A stretch of 64,000 bases of DNA, from NCBI GenBank assembly GCA_029945375.1, contig CM057058.1:4544734-4608733 (forward strand), given 5' to 3'. Numbering within the stretch: position 1 is the first letter of the stretch; every line of letters starts with the position of its first letter. Positions 22,452-33,699 of this stretch are shown here, in pieces. Source of the DNA: Agaricus subrufescens. Lineage: Eukaryota; Basidiomycota; Agaricomycetes; Agaricales; Agaricaceae. Made by a program: the position numbers and the translations under genes. The notes beneath the pieces were generated by a model that saw only the letters and a program-made list of their open reading frames with translations, had not been told where the DNA came from and did no database searches.

Positions 22452-25400
22452 TTACATAGGCACAGGTACAGGCACGTATGGTCCCAAAGACTGCACGACA
22501 TCCGGGTCATTTCCAAAAGCTTCCGGTTTGTCACTCAACTCATATACAATCTCACCCCCGTCAATGAATTGCTCATAAGTTATGAATGGCGAGTCTAGAT
22601 GCTGTCCGTTCAGTTTGATCGACTTGACGTATTGGCTCTTCAATGCGCCAGATGAGGTGATAGTCAGGCGTTTAGAGCTACCGTCAACCCGGGGCAAATC
22701 GATGGTCATCTTGTCGTGGAAAGGCCTTTGGACATAGTAATTGTTGGCGGGGATACCTCCAAAAAGGAAAGGTAACGAGGACTCACGCTGTCAATGAATA
22801 ATTTTTGTCGACTGGGCTAACGGCGTACATGCCCATAGCGCTAAAGAGGTAAAAGGCGCTCATTTGACCGCAGTCTTCATTCTTGGCACCCATCAGTTTC
22901 AAGTCTATTCAAGATAACCTGCTAAGTAACTCACACCGGAGATCCCTTGCGGAGTGTTGTTATAGTTCTGAGCGACCAGATCGCGCACCCTTTCTTGCGT
23001 CCTCATCGCAGCGCCACCATAATTGTACAAGTAAGATATATGTAAGGAAGGCTACGCGGGTTTGTATCAGAGTGATAGAGTTTCGATCAGGAAGGGCCAA
23101 GGCTACCTCGTTCGTAAACGCATCATGATTGCCATTGTAATGGTCTTCCAAGCTTTGTACGAAACCGGATTTCCCCCCCTTGAGTTCGATAAGCTTATTG
23201 ATGTTCTGGACATAGTCGTATAAATATATATATTTGGTGCCTTGAAACTGTCAATGGGTGAGACATTCGACGGAATAGGTAGATATTCACCCTCTGTCCA
23301 GCCGTTATCGGGCCCGCCCCAATCCCCATTAGCATTGCGGGTCTCAAAGAACCCAGTAGCGTTATTCCATATCTTCAGAGGATTTTCTTGAGCACGCGTA
23401 AACAGCAAAGACGTGATGTTATCGGGTTTCCCTAAAATCTTAGCGATGTGGTACGCCGCCCACATAACATCTGTTTCGAATGTTAGCTAGCGCAAGTAGG
23501 GACACGTTAGATGGTACACCAACAGCTGTAGCCTAGATCTCTTGAGCCGGATTCTGAATGGATGTCATTGGCCACCCATCCCTTTTCTGCGTAAACACTG
23601 TCTAAACCAGCATTAGCTTCGAAGTCGACATTCTGCTCCGAAGGTCAGGTGGTAGGATCATGGGATGAGTGATTCATTTCCCACCTCTTGGCGGTCGGAG
23701 TAGCTTTTTTAAAGTCACGTTAGCTTGCGCGGGCGTAAAACACTAACCAAATGGATTTGCATACACTGTGTCGAGGTCATTGACAGGAGGCACTGTGACA
23801 TCCTTCCATACCGCCTCCCAAGCAAGCTCACGATCAAAGTTTGTGAAGTTTTTCGCAAATGTCTCTCCCAACATCGAAGAACCATGCGTTCCGATCTGTC
23901 ATCGAACCCTGTTTACACTGACCCTTCAAACCATATCTATGGAGCGCTCACCATAATGTTTGTCTCCACTATGTTCTTCCACATGGGGGTCCTGCCACAC
24001 TTAACGCGACACAATCAGTGGAATGTAGAACAACGAAAAATGTCTAAAAATACCTCCTTGAAATCATTCAGCATACTGGTAACCATATCGCCTATCCTCT
24101 CGGGTGCCATCATCATTAGATATCCCCATTCTTGCCTATACGTATCCTAATGACCGGAGATCAATCAAAAATATAAAAAACTCGGCGGTATATATATCTC
24201 ACCCAGTTAGAATACCCATTGTAGCTAACACCATCATGAACTTTGTTGTCACAGGCGGAGTAGTACCGGCCGTATTCGTGCGTCTCGTACGGGTAAGTCA
24301 AACCATGAACCATGGCAGTGTAATAAATCTCGAGCTGTTCGGGTGTCGCTCCTTCAATTTGGACACGATCGAGTTTCTCCGCCCATGCACTTCTAGTCTT
24401 TCGAGCAGTCGCTTCAAAACTGCCCGGTGCAAACTCGCCGCTCTTTGCCACTAAAAACGAAAAGAACTGAATACTGGTTTAGAGTGCCGTAATACCTTGA
24501 CTGACCGAAATCCTTAGGTGTATCAGGGATCTCTGCTTGCAAATTCTTCCTCGCCTGATCAATCGAAATCAGGCTCAGCCCCATCTTGACAGTCAAAACA
24601 AACGGCTTCCGTGATTGGACCCCTCCATACATCGCATACGCATTCAACATCGAGCCAGTGACGTTTGTTCCCTCAACTATAGTTTCATTAACGATAAGGC
24701 CAGTTGTCACCTTTGACGAATGTAGAGGAGGGTCAAACTGCGCGACAAAGTAGCCTTTGAACTGTTCAGCGAACGGTTTGATGGAGTTTGGGGTGAGTAT
24801 AGAGTCCTGACGTTCACTGGAATAACCAGTAATCTCATTTCTGTCTACCGAGATGTCGATTTGACCAATAGGAAAGGTGTAGTTGTCACCGGTAGACGAT
24901 TGGACGGACCGGCGGGCGCCATCGATCAAAACGTAGGGGGCAAGCGTTCTCGGGGACTCAGCACCGGCTTTGAAGGTGAAACGAAGATAACCGGCACGCG
25001 AAGCTGTACTTGCGCTGAGAAACTTGACAGGGATGAGAACACATTCCTTACACTCACTGGATGTCATTTCGGCCAAAACAGTCCCACCAGCACCGTCCTC
25101 CAATTCAATACTATAATATCCCGGGCTGATGACCTCGTTACCCCTTTTCTCCGGTCCACCAACAAAAAACAGACCACGATCGGTAAAGTTAGATTTAATC
25201 TCCCTCGGATTGGCAGTGGGTGCAACACCAGGGACAATTGCGTGAGAACGGCTTTCGCCCATCCAGATCGCAGGTTGCATAGTACATTGGAAACCATGGA
25301 TTTGCGGGGTCGATGCCGTGATGTTGTACGCGAGACGAGAAACGTAGTTGGGTCGAGTTTGAGCAACCCAGCGGTGCATCGCGAATGGAGGACCAGTTGT

Positions 25401-25649
25401 TGGACTCATGCCTCCCGTGTGGCTTGGCGCAATCCCGCCATTTCCAATCAACCTACAGAAAAGATCAGCCACCGGCTTTTGGTCAGGAGGAGAAGCATAC
25501 CCATTGACAGCGTCAACTTGAGCACTTTCAGGGACCCTGAATTGATGAGGAGGCAGAATACGGCCAGTGGGATAACGGTCTTGGGCAAAGACGGGAGCGG
25601 AAGCCGAGACGACGACCAAAGGCAACAGCGCTGAGTGAAGCAGCAGCAT
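22452..25649 (-). CDS. GH92 alpha-mannosidase (copy 1), secreted
   Basis: Multi-exon gene starting at 25649 with a signal peptide (MLLLHSALLPLVVVSASAPVFA). GH92 landmarks follow in order: LIGNGG and GGMSPTTGPPFAM (N-terminal beta-sandwich), PAIWMGES, ISPGYYSIEL, EQLEIYYTAMVHGLTYP, and the (alpha/alpha)6 barrel motif NEDCGQMSAFYLFSAMGMY. The C-terminus has LDSPFITYEQF and ends PVPVPM. GH92 enzymes are calcium-dependent exo-alpha-mannosidases. The stop is at 22452-22454. Introns are short, for example one that separates DAVNG from LIGNGG near 25440-25495. The gene is tandem with copy 2 to the right (same strand, 568 bp apart). No frame break was found, although not every intron was fixed. Confidence 0.9.
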
Positions 25650-26217
25650 TTTTGGAGGAGCCTTGGTATATCCGTTACAGGTCGCAGAGTCATATACTGC
25701 CAAGAGGCTGGGCACGTTCGTCTGAAGGACCGAAACTGCCAAAAAGAGGCCAGACGAGCGATTATCTTAGCTTTTTCATGAGGACATGTGCTACGTGTGG
25801 GAGCAGGAGCACTACGAAGAAGCAAGAAGTCACAAACAGAGCCAAGTCACTTGTTCGGGTCACATTGTACAATGTATTGAGATAGGGGCTAGCTCTGGTT
25901 TGTGCACGCCACCGGAATTATCTTTTGGTTCTTTGACTTCTTTCCTTGCTCATGATCATCTTCCGACCACTTGCATGAATACAGGTCAGCGTCATAAGTG
26001 GTGATGCAGCACGTCAATATGAATATTGTCCAAACCAAATTTGACTGATTAGAAGTGTTGTAGATGGAAGAAGGACAGCCATAAACATAATAATAGGCCA
26101 AGGTAGAAAGGCAAACGTTCGTCTTCCTCTTGAAGAATTATTCAGATTAAATCTCTCCGAATTGAAATAATGCTCATAATGATATTGCAGGAAAGTGGAA
26201 AAAATGATAAGAAATAT
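25650..26217. other. Intergenic between the two GH92 genes
   Basis: These 568 bases carry the promoter of copy 1 and the 3' flank of copy 2. Nothing else was recognised. Confidence 0.4.
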
Positions 26218-29200
26218 TTACAGCTCATCACGACCTGTCAAAGGCTGTTGCTCAACCTCTTCCTGGACGGCAGGCTCCTCAACATGTTCATCCTCCTTCA
26301 CCTCTTTCACAGCCACTTTTTCAACCAAGTCAGCCGCCTGTTTAATAAAGTTTATTAAGCCGACATATCCCGTTCAACTCAAAAGATTCGCACTTACAAG
26401 CTGACCAACGTTCGCATCCAGAGCCTGGAGCACCTCAGGATCGTTCCCCCATTCTTCGATTTTTGGGCTCATCGTAAACACAATCACTCCACCTTTAATA
26501 AGCTGCTCATGTGTGATGATCGGTTTATCCAGGTAGACACCATTGACCTGCACGGATTTAACGTATGGAAGTTTCGAACCACCCAGAGAGACTATGGTAA
26601 GCTTTTTCCCATGTACTTTGCCGGGGGGAGGAGGTAATTCAATGTCGACGCGGTCGAAAAGAGGTCTACGTGAAAAATGATAGATGAGTAATTAATTGAT
26701 AGTGGAATTAGGGAACGTACGATCCAATCACGTATTCCCCTGAAACAGGGTTGACGGGATAAAAGCCGAGACTAGTAAATAGATACCATGCACTCATTTG
26801 ACCACAATCTTCATTCTGGTTAAAAGTGAGTTCACATTTAGGGGAATATAAGATAAGAAAACGTACACCCGAGAGCCCAGTAGGCGTGTTCGTATAGTCA
26901 TTCTTCGCGATCTCTCGAACACGTTCCTGAGTTTTCCACGCCGCGCCAGAAAGCGCGTACAGATACGGAATGTGATGTGAGGGCTATCCCAAATCATTGA
27001 GGGCGAGTCCTTGGTAGGTAAAGAAGGATCGAAACGTACTTCGTTGGTATGATCATTATGCCCACCATTGAAATGTTCTTCCAAACTATTCACAAATTTC
27101 ACCTTGCCTCCACGCTTCTCGATGAGTTGAGGGATATCATGGACAACGTCGAAGGAGTAAGCCCATTTATCGCCCTCAGTCCATCCACGATCCTCGCCTG
27201 CCCAACTACCATCGTTGTTTCTGGCCTCGAAGAAACCAGTCTTTTCATTCCAAAGCGTAAAGGGCGCGCTTTTGGAACGCTTAAGGAGGAAATCAGCTTC
27301 AGGTTTACCGAGTTCCTTCGCAAGGACGTAAGCGGCATAATCGTCGTCTGATAAAACTATTATGATATCTTTCACTTAGGCAGGACAAGTATAACTCACA
27401 GGCGTAGTCTAAGGTGCGAGAAGCACTTTCCGAATGGAGGTCATCGGCAACCCAGCCTTTGCCTTCAACATTGTACGAAGAACTAAGCCCAGCTCGGGCT
27501 TCATAATCGACGTTCTAGATGAGTGGATATGAACGAGAGTCGGTAGAAGCATATTTCAACACCATACCTCCTGGCGATCATCATATTGAGTTGTAGCATC
27601 GTCTTTGGGGGCAACAGTCGCATCCTTCCACACAGCCTCCCATGCGAGTTCGCGATCGAAACCAACGACACCCTTCCTTACAGCCTCAGCGATTAGTGAA
27701 TCAGCATGAGTTCCGATCATGATGTTGGTCTCGACGATGTTCTTCCACATCGGTAGCCAACCACTCTACGCAAGCCATCAGTATAAGGTGTTAAGGAGCT
27801 AACTGCATATTTACCTGTTGGTAGTCTGATAACATGGATTGAATAAAGCCAGGAAGACGCTCGGGAGTGAAAAGGATTTGCCATGCCCATGCAGCGCGGA
27901 AGGTATCCCAAATGGAATAACCCGTATACGACGATTCTCCGTTCACCAATGGAACGACATCGTTCAAGTAACCAGACCAATATTTTTTGTACTCGTGTTG
28001 CTCGCTCGGGTATTGGAGGGTATGGGCTACTGCAGTGTAGAAAATCTCCTTCTGGACATCCGTCGCACCTTCTATCTTGAACAAGTCAAGTTTATCCTTC
28101 CATTGTTGCCTAACACCGGCGGCTGTATGTTCCAAGGTCCCCACCATCAAGCCGTTCCGGTCGGTCAGGTCCGGTTGGGGGTTTGGTAGCTCAAGCTCGA
28201 GGTTCATCCTGGCTTGGTCGACGGATATGAAGGAAGTGCCGACACGAACTGAGAATACAACAAGTTTACTCGTTGAAGGAGCGAAGAGAAGGTATGCGCC
28301 TAGTGGACCACCAGTAGCTTGGTTGGAGCCTCGAAGGACCTGACCGCCTTTGGTGATACCATGCGAGTCAATATCGATGTCGACCCGGGCACAGAAATAT
28401 CCATGGAAACCAGAGGCGGCTTCACGGCCAGATACAGGGGTGATGATATCGTCCTGACGTTCAGTTGAAAAGCCACAGATTTCGCGCTTTTGGGTGTCAA
28501 TCTCGACATAACCCATTGGTTGGGTACGATTAGCTGGATCTGAGGTAGTTACCGAGGGCCGAGCAACGTCTATGAAGAGGTAGGGGTGATCATTGGAGTT
28601 GGCGACGTGGAAGCGCATGCGGAAATGTGCAGCGCGCGAAGCTGTTTGAATGCACGTGAACATCAGCGACAAGCAAAGAAGGTATTAGCATACTGGAAGT
28701 TTGTTCGACCCGGATGTGACCATTCATGTCATCGGAAAGCTCGATGGCATAATATGAGGGACTGATGATTTCCTCTCCAGGATCCGGGAACGCATCGTCG
28801 AAGGGCAGTCCCCGCTTATCAAACTCCCATTCGATGCTCGTCGGGTTGCCCTGGACGGCTACACCGGGAACGAGAGCGATGCTCCCACTCTCGCCCATCC
28901 ATATCGCTGGCTGGCGGGTCGCCTGGAACCCATGGACGGTCTTCTTCGTCACGTTGTACGGTGTCGCTGACACGTAGTTTTCTTGGGTCTGAGCGACCCA
29001 GCGCGTCATGGCAAAAGGGGGTCCGGTCGAGGGAATCATACCGCCGGAGCCATTGGGCGTGTCGCCGCCATTACCTATGAGGCTTTTGGGGGCATTAGAG
29101 GAAAGCACGCTGTGCAACAGAGCGACTCACAGGTTGACATTGTCGACAGCGTCGCTGTGGGGAACGCGATGCACATTGAACGGGAGGAAGCGGCCAAACG

Positions 29201-29279
29201 GGGTTTTGTCTGGCGCAAATCTGTAGGCACCGGAGAGGCCAGCGAGGAGGACGCTGAGGAGGAGAGTCCGGGTGGCCAT
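26218..29279 (-). CDS. GH92 alpha-mannosidase (copy 2) with C-terminal RDEL
   Basis: Paralogue of 22452-25649. It starts at 29279 with a signal peptide (MATRTLLLSVLLAGLSGAY). It has LIGNGGDTPNGSGG, TGPPFAMTRWVAQ, PAIWMGESG, ISPSYYAIEL, EIFYTAVAHTLQYP and the barrel motif NEDCGQMSAWYLFTSLGFYP. Its last coding intron (GTAAG...AACAG, near 26345-26398) separates NVGQL from AADLVEKVAVKEVKED. An acidic tail then ends in GRDEL and a TAA at 26218-26220. A signal peptide plus a final RDEL suggests retention or retrieval in the ER, unlike copy 1, which lacks such a tail. The role (trimming of ER glycans versus external mannan degradation) is inference. Confidence 0.89.
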
Positions 29280-29524
29280 GGCTGCTGGGCCATCGCGCGA
29301 CATAGGCCATTTGAATCTGCCGCGGCAATACCCCGGCGCTCTCTCGGCCCCTTGCTCTCGTCACATGACCCCCCCGCCTGTGCGATCCCCACAGGTTCCC
29401 CACCGCATCTCACTCGCTGTTCTGCCACGTCAGATCGAGAAACGCCGTCGGCGACGTGGAGGCATCTCAATGGTTAAAATTTTGATTACAAGCGTGGATA
29501 CCCGAACCGAGACAATACACTCTA

Positions 29525-30504
29525 TTACTTCCCGCCTTGTAGCCACTTCTCCAATCCGAGCCCTTTGTAAATTTTGTCTAGGCCCTGATAGACGTGTCAG
29601 TCCGTGTCAATACTCTTGTCAGTGGCGGAACTCACGGTCGCGGCGACGATCCCCTTTAGCAAGCTGTCGAGGCCCAATCCACTCAGCTACCAAATAATCA
29701 ATGACGACATCATCAAACTCTTTTGATCCACTCACGAGGTGGCCTAACAGATTGAGAACTCCGGCCAAAAGAAGCCCGACACCTCCCACAATTTGGGTTA
29801 TCGGTTCTGCCTGCAGTGAGACCTAGGATAGGAGTAAAGCAACAATAGCAACTTACGACCCAACGCATCGAGTAGAGGACCAAGATCCCGCTTTGCCTTG
29901 GGGAAAGACTCCAATTTTTCTTTGGCCCAATTGACTGTACCTTGGACGTTTTCAATCATCTTTAACGGATCAGCATGAAGCTTGTTCGGATAGGTCAGCC
30001 ACGTACGACTTGCAATGCCACAGCGAGGCGCTGCTCCGAGGGCGAAGCACTATGGTCCTGTGAGTTACGCTTCACTCGGTTCATCAAAACCTTGTCAGGA
30101 TCCACAGCCTGAATGGACCCATTCGTCTCATTCAAGATCTTGTCGGCCTGCTCGAGCAATGGTTTTACTTGCTTCACCAACTCCTCTTCATCACGCTCCT
30201 CTTCTTTCTGAGCGTCCATTTTTTCGATATGCTATACCATGTTTCGTCACCACTCTGCTGCTGGACGCCACGCGCAATACGACGGGCTCACCTTGCGAAC
30301 CATATCACAAATTGGAACTACCTGCTCATTCGCATTCTCGATAATCTGCGAGAGGCGATCTGCGAGCATATCGTCCAAGTCTTCATCTTCTTGAGTACGT
30401 TTGTCCCCCTCGGGCCTCTTCTCTTGCGTAGGAGCAGTTCCACCCCCAGCTAGAGCCGGAACTTGCGCGTCAAGAACTTGTTGCGGTCGCAATATGTTAG
30501 ACAT
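29525..30504 (-). CDS. Gene X copy 1: DUF6987-like protein
   Basis: Six exons (30292-30504, 30007-30231, 29857-29959, 29736-29806, 29636-29686, 29525-29584) close to 240 aa. The first about 40 residues are Gln/Pro/Ala/Gly-rich. A helical, acidic region follows (ADRLSQIIENANEQVVPI, EEELVKQVKPLLEQADKIL). Next comes WAKEKLESFPKAKRDLGPLL, a hydrophobic QPITQIVGGVGLLLAGVLNL block, and a C-terminal GLDKIYKGLGLEKW. This order matches fungal proteins grouped as DUF6987, whose function is unknown. Exon phases agree with copy 2. The gene is divergent from Y copy 1, 267 bp apart. Confidence 0.83.
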
Positions 30505-30771
30505 GGTAGTCAAACTTGTGGTGCCTTTTTTTTCTCGTTTATATACACTCACTCGTCACTCCGCGTCATAGGAGAAAGTCGATCGAACAACCTCAAACTA
30601 GGATCAAGCCCGGAGACGCAGTAGCCATTTTAGGAAATAGCACCTCCAATTGACGGAGATTATAAAGAGAAGGGGATTGTGTACTGAGGTGGTGGTCGCA
30701 CGTCACTGTGGTGTATATCGCACGGTATATAGGACACTTTTTCGTTGTCATGCCTTCGCATACTAGCCACT
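30505..30771. promoter_or_regulatory. Shared divergent promoter, X1/Y1
   Basis: The region lies between the X ATG (30504) and the Y ATG (30772). Conserved words in all three copies are CACTCCGCGTCATAGGAGA, TAGCACCTCCAAYTGACGG, a CACGTCACTGTGGTGTA box and a TATA-like element (GGTATATA) about 40 bp before Y. On the X side, TTTATATACA-like sequence lies about 30-40 bp from the X start. This copy is nearly identical to the copy-3 promoter at 35111-35376. Confidence 0.7.
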
Positions 30772-31318
30772 ATGTCCGATTTATCATCTGACAAATCTCG
30801 CAGCCAATCTCCTGTAAGGCAATATCAACATCGTCATTCAACCAAAAAACGTCTGGATACAGCAGGTCAAGAGCCGCTCAATTTCTCCTACCAATAAGTC
30901 GATACATGCGAATCCTGAACCCTCGCCGACTCTGCCTTCACCACAAATCTAGCGCCAAGTATCTCAATCACGTCATCGTGCGTAGTCGCACCCGTCGCAG
31001 TCCCTCCGTGGCCAGTACCATTAGTGATGCCGGCACCGAAGAAATCTTCTCCAACAATCACAAACGTCGTAAACGCAAAAACAAAAACCGACCCCAAAAA
31101 GAAAGCCCTCTTACCGTAGTCAACGGAATCGAGTCCACAGGAAAGGAAGTTGTAGAGACGGCGGGAGGCGCCGTTCAAAGTGTCAGTGATACCACCGAGG
31201 CTGTTGCTCCCAGTGGCAGCAGCAGATCTGATAACCCGATGAAGCTGAGATTGGACTTAACCTGGATGCGGATACAAGGCCGACGGCTCAAAGTCATGGA
31301 GATATAGCTCTTTCATTA
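30772..31318 (+). pseudogene. Gene Y copy 1, broken
   Basis: Starts like Y2 and Y3 (MSDLSSDKSRSQSPVRQ) but a deletion after GQEPL shifts the frame, giving a TAA at about 30896. Homology to the rest of Y continues in other frames (Arg/Ser block, KRKNK block, ESTGKEVVE). A further one-base loss in the LDLNLDAD-coding part (GACTTAACCTGG versus GACTTGAATCTGG) breaks the C-terminus. The GTGAGT after the last conserved codon is kept. X1, which shares its promoter, remains open. Confidence 0.85.
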
Positions 31319-31491
31319 CTGTGAGTATCGATGGGTTTAACCCCTAACCCCCATATGACACCCCTGCCTGTTCTTTCCCCACTCTCTACCCTCAGCGTTC
31401 TGTCACGTCAGATTGAAAAACGCCGTCGGCGACGCGGAGGCGATTCAATGGTTATAAGTGTAATTACATGCAAGGATGCCCGAACACCCTC

Positions 31492-32476
31492 TCACTTCCC
31501 GACCTTCAGCCACTTCTCCAATCCAAGTCCTTTGTAAATCTTGTCGAGGCCCTGATAGACGTGTCATGTATGTCAATACTCTGATCAGTGGCATGACTCA
31601 CGAGGGCTGCAATGATCCCCTTCAACAAGCCGTCGAGACCCAATCCACTCAACTACCAAAATATTAATGACGACATCATCGAAGTCTTCCGATCCACTCA
31701 CGATGTGGCCCAATAGGTTGAGAACCCCAGTTAAAAGAAGTCCAACACCTCCCACAATTTGGGTTATCGGTTCTGGCTACGGTGAGACCTGGGATAGGAG
31801 TGGAGCAACGATAGCAACTTACGACTCAACGCATCGAGTAGAGGACCAAGATCCCGCTTTGCCTTGGGGAAAGACTCCAATTTGTCTTTGGCCCAATTGA
31901 CTGTCCCTTGGACTTTTTCAATCATCTTCGATGCATCAGTATGCGGCCTGTTTGGATAAGTCAGCACCACGTACGACTCGCAACGCTTCAGCGAGACGCT
32001 GCTCCGAAGGCGAAGCAGTATGGTCCCGGGAATTACGCTTCACTCGATTCATCAGAGCCTTGTCAGGATCTACAGCCTGAATGGACCCATTCGTCTCATT
32101 CAAGAGCTTCTCAACCTGCTCGAGCAATGGTTTGACTTGCTTCACCAACTCGTCTTCATCACGCTCCTCTTCTTTCTGAGCGTCCATTTTATCGATATGC
32201 TATACCATGTTCCGTCACCACAAGCTCTGTTGATCGACACCATGTGCAACGCGACGGGCTCACCTTGCGAATCATCTCACAGATTGGAACTACTCGTTCG
32301 TTCATATTCTCGATAATCTGTGAGAGGCGATCTGCGAGCTCATTGTCCAACTCTTCTTCTTGAGTGCGTTGATGCGCCTCAGGCTTGTTCTCTTGCGTAG
32401 GAGCTGTTCCAGCCGCAGCTTGAGCAGGAGCTTGCACGTCAGCAGGTGGTTGTTGCGGTACCGATATGTCAGACAT
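31492..32476 (-). CDS. Gene X copy 2: DUF6987-like protein
   Basis: Paralogue of X1 with the same exon order. It starts at 32476 (MSDISVPQQPPADVQ), has LADRLSQIIENMNERVVPIC, KMDAQKEEERDEDELVKQ, WAKDKLESFPKAKRDLG and PITQIVGGVGLLL, and ends GLDKIYKGLGLEKWLKVGK with a TGA at 31492-31494. The splice acceptor before AACCGATAACC is conserved as CAG, as in X1. No disruption was noticed. DUF6987 proteins have no established role; the hydrophobic Gly/Leu-rich block could insert into or bind membranes (inference). Confidence 0.82.
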
Positions 32477-32797
32477 GGTAGTCAACCTTGTGGTGCCTTT
32501 TTTTTCTGGTTGATATACAGTCCCCTACCCAGCTCCTCACATTTACATGTAAGCGACTGGCACCACTCCTACGTATGCATGTGAGCGATGGGTAGGAGCT
32601 TGTTCGTCACTCCGCGTCATAGGAGATTGAACAACCCCGAAACTATGATTGTACCTGGGAACGCAATAACTATTTTAGGCAGTAGCACCTCCAACTGACG
32701 GAGATGGGATTGTGTATTGAGGTGGTGGTTGCACGTCACTGTGGTGTACACCGCATGGTATATAAGGCACTTTTTTCGTTTCCTTGCCTTCACAATT
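32477..32797. promoter_or_regulatory. Shared divergent promoter, X2/Y2, with small palindromic insert
   Basis: Equivalent of the X1/Y1 promoter, with the CACTCCGCGTCATAGGAGA and CACGTCACTGTGGTGTA boxes and GGTATATAAGG before Y2. It is about 55 bp longer because of an insertion near 32523-32598 that copies 1 and 3 lack. Confidence 0.68.
32523..32598. repeat. 76-bp inverted-repeat insertion (MITE-like)
   Basis: The left arm CCTACCCAGCTCCTCACAT pairs imperfectly with the right arm ATGTGAGCGATGGGTAGG. The block is present only in the copy-2 promoter. A tiny foldback insertion is the simplest reading. No clear target-site duplication was found. Confidence 0.55.
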
Positions 32798-33361
32798 ATG
32801 TCCGATTCGTCCTCTGACGAATTTCGTAGCCCATCTCCAGTACAGCAACATCAACACCGTCATTCAACCAAACAACGTCCGGATACAGCAGGTCAAGAGT
32901 CGCTCTCACCAATGCCTCCTACTAATGAGTCGACACACCCGAATCCCGAACCTTCGCCGACTCGACCGTCACCACAACGCCAACGCCAAGTATCTCAGTC
33001 ACGTCATCGTGGACGCAGTCGCGCCTCTCGCAGTCCCTCCGTGGCCAGTGCCATCAGCGATGCCGGTCCCGAAGAAACCTCCCCCAACGACAAACCTCGT
33101 AAACGCAAAAATAAAAAACGGCATCAACAACAAAATCCTCTTCCGGCAGTCAACGAAGTTGAATCCACCGGCAAGGAAGTTGTAGAAACGGCGGGAGGCG
33201 CTGTCAAAGGTGTTGCTGACGCCGCCGGTGCAGTCACCGAGGCTCCCAGTGGCGGCGGCGGATCGGACAAGCCGCTGAAGCTGAGACTAGACTTGAACTT
33301 GGATGCGGATATAAGGTTGACGGCTAAAGTTCACGGAGACGTAACTCTTTCATTATTGTGA
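32798..33361 (+). CDS. Gene Y copy 2: Arg/Ser-rich protein with conserved C-terminal block
   Basis: 187 aa from the ATG at 32798. The N-terminal half is Ser/Pro/Gln/Arg-rich and disordered (SDSSSDEFRSPSP, QSRHRGRSRASRSPSVAS), followed by a basic patch (KPRKRKNKKRH) that could be a nuclear signal. An amphipathic stretch follows (EVESTGKEVVETAGGAVKGV). The C-terminal block KPLKLRLDLNLDADIRLTAK-VHGDVTLSLL is seen in many small fungal proteins of unknown function. The reading frame ends in TGA inside a GTGAGT, so splicing to a further exon is possible (see findings). No enzymatic motif is visible. Confidence 0.72.
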   Translation: MSDSSSDEFRSPSPVQQHQHRHSTKQRPDTAGQESLSPMPPTNESTHPNPEPSPTRPSPQRQRQVSQSRHRGRSRASRSPSVASAISDAGPEETSPNDKPRKRKNKKRHQQQNPLPAVNEVESTGKEVVETAGGAVKGVADAAGAVTEAPSGGGGSDKPLKLRLDLNLDADIRLTAKVHGDVTLSLL

Positions 33362-33699
33362 GTATAGATGTAATTAGTTTCTATCTTTTGGCGGGGGTCG
33401 CTTAACTGAGACAAGGCGCTGAATTAGTTAAATCTGTCACTCCTAGAATGATTTGATCATCCTCCGTCGAAAGATTCATTTTCTTTCGTATGCTTGTTTA
33501 CAGGCGGGGAGGAAATTCGTTCACAGTCAAGATGGGGAGATTCAATTCGCACTTGATACACAAGGTTTTATATTTTTCGTCTGCAAAAAAACTGTTTGTT
33601 ATTGATCAACGTATCTGACGTTTGTTATATTACTCCTTTGCTTCGTAGATATATCTGAACGGACTGCGCTAAATTCTGTAGATATATTAGATTTACGAG

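Larger units (their letters stand above)
29370..33361. repeat. Duplicated X/Y unit, copies 1 and 2
   Basis: Two units of about 2 kb lie head to tail: roughly 29370-31320 and 31350-33361. Each begins with a GCCACGTCAGATCGAGAAAC-like block (29428 and 31404), followed by minus-strand gene X, a shared promoter and plus-strand gene Y. A third copy, with X mostly replaced, is at 34976-35949. X, Y and the promoter all align between copies. Confidence 0.8.
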
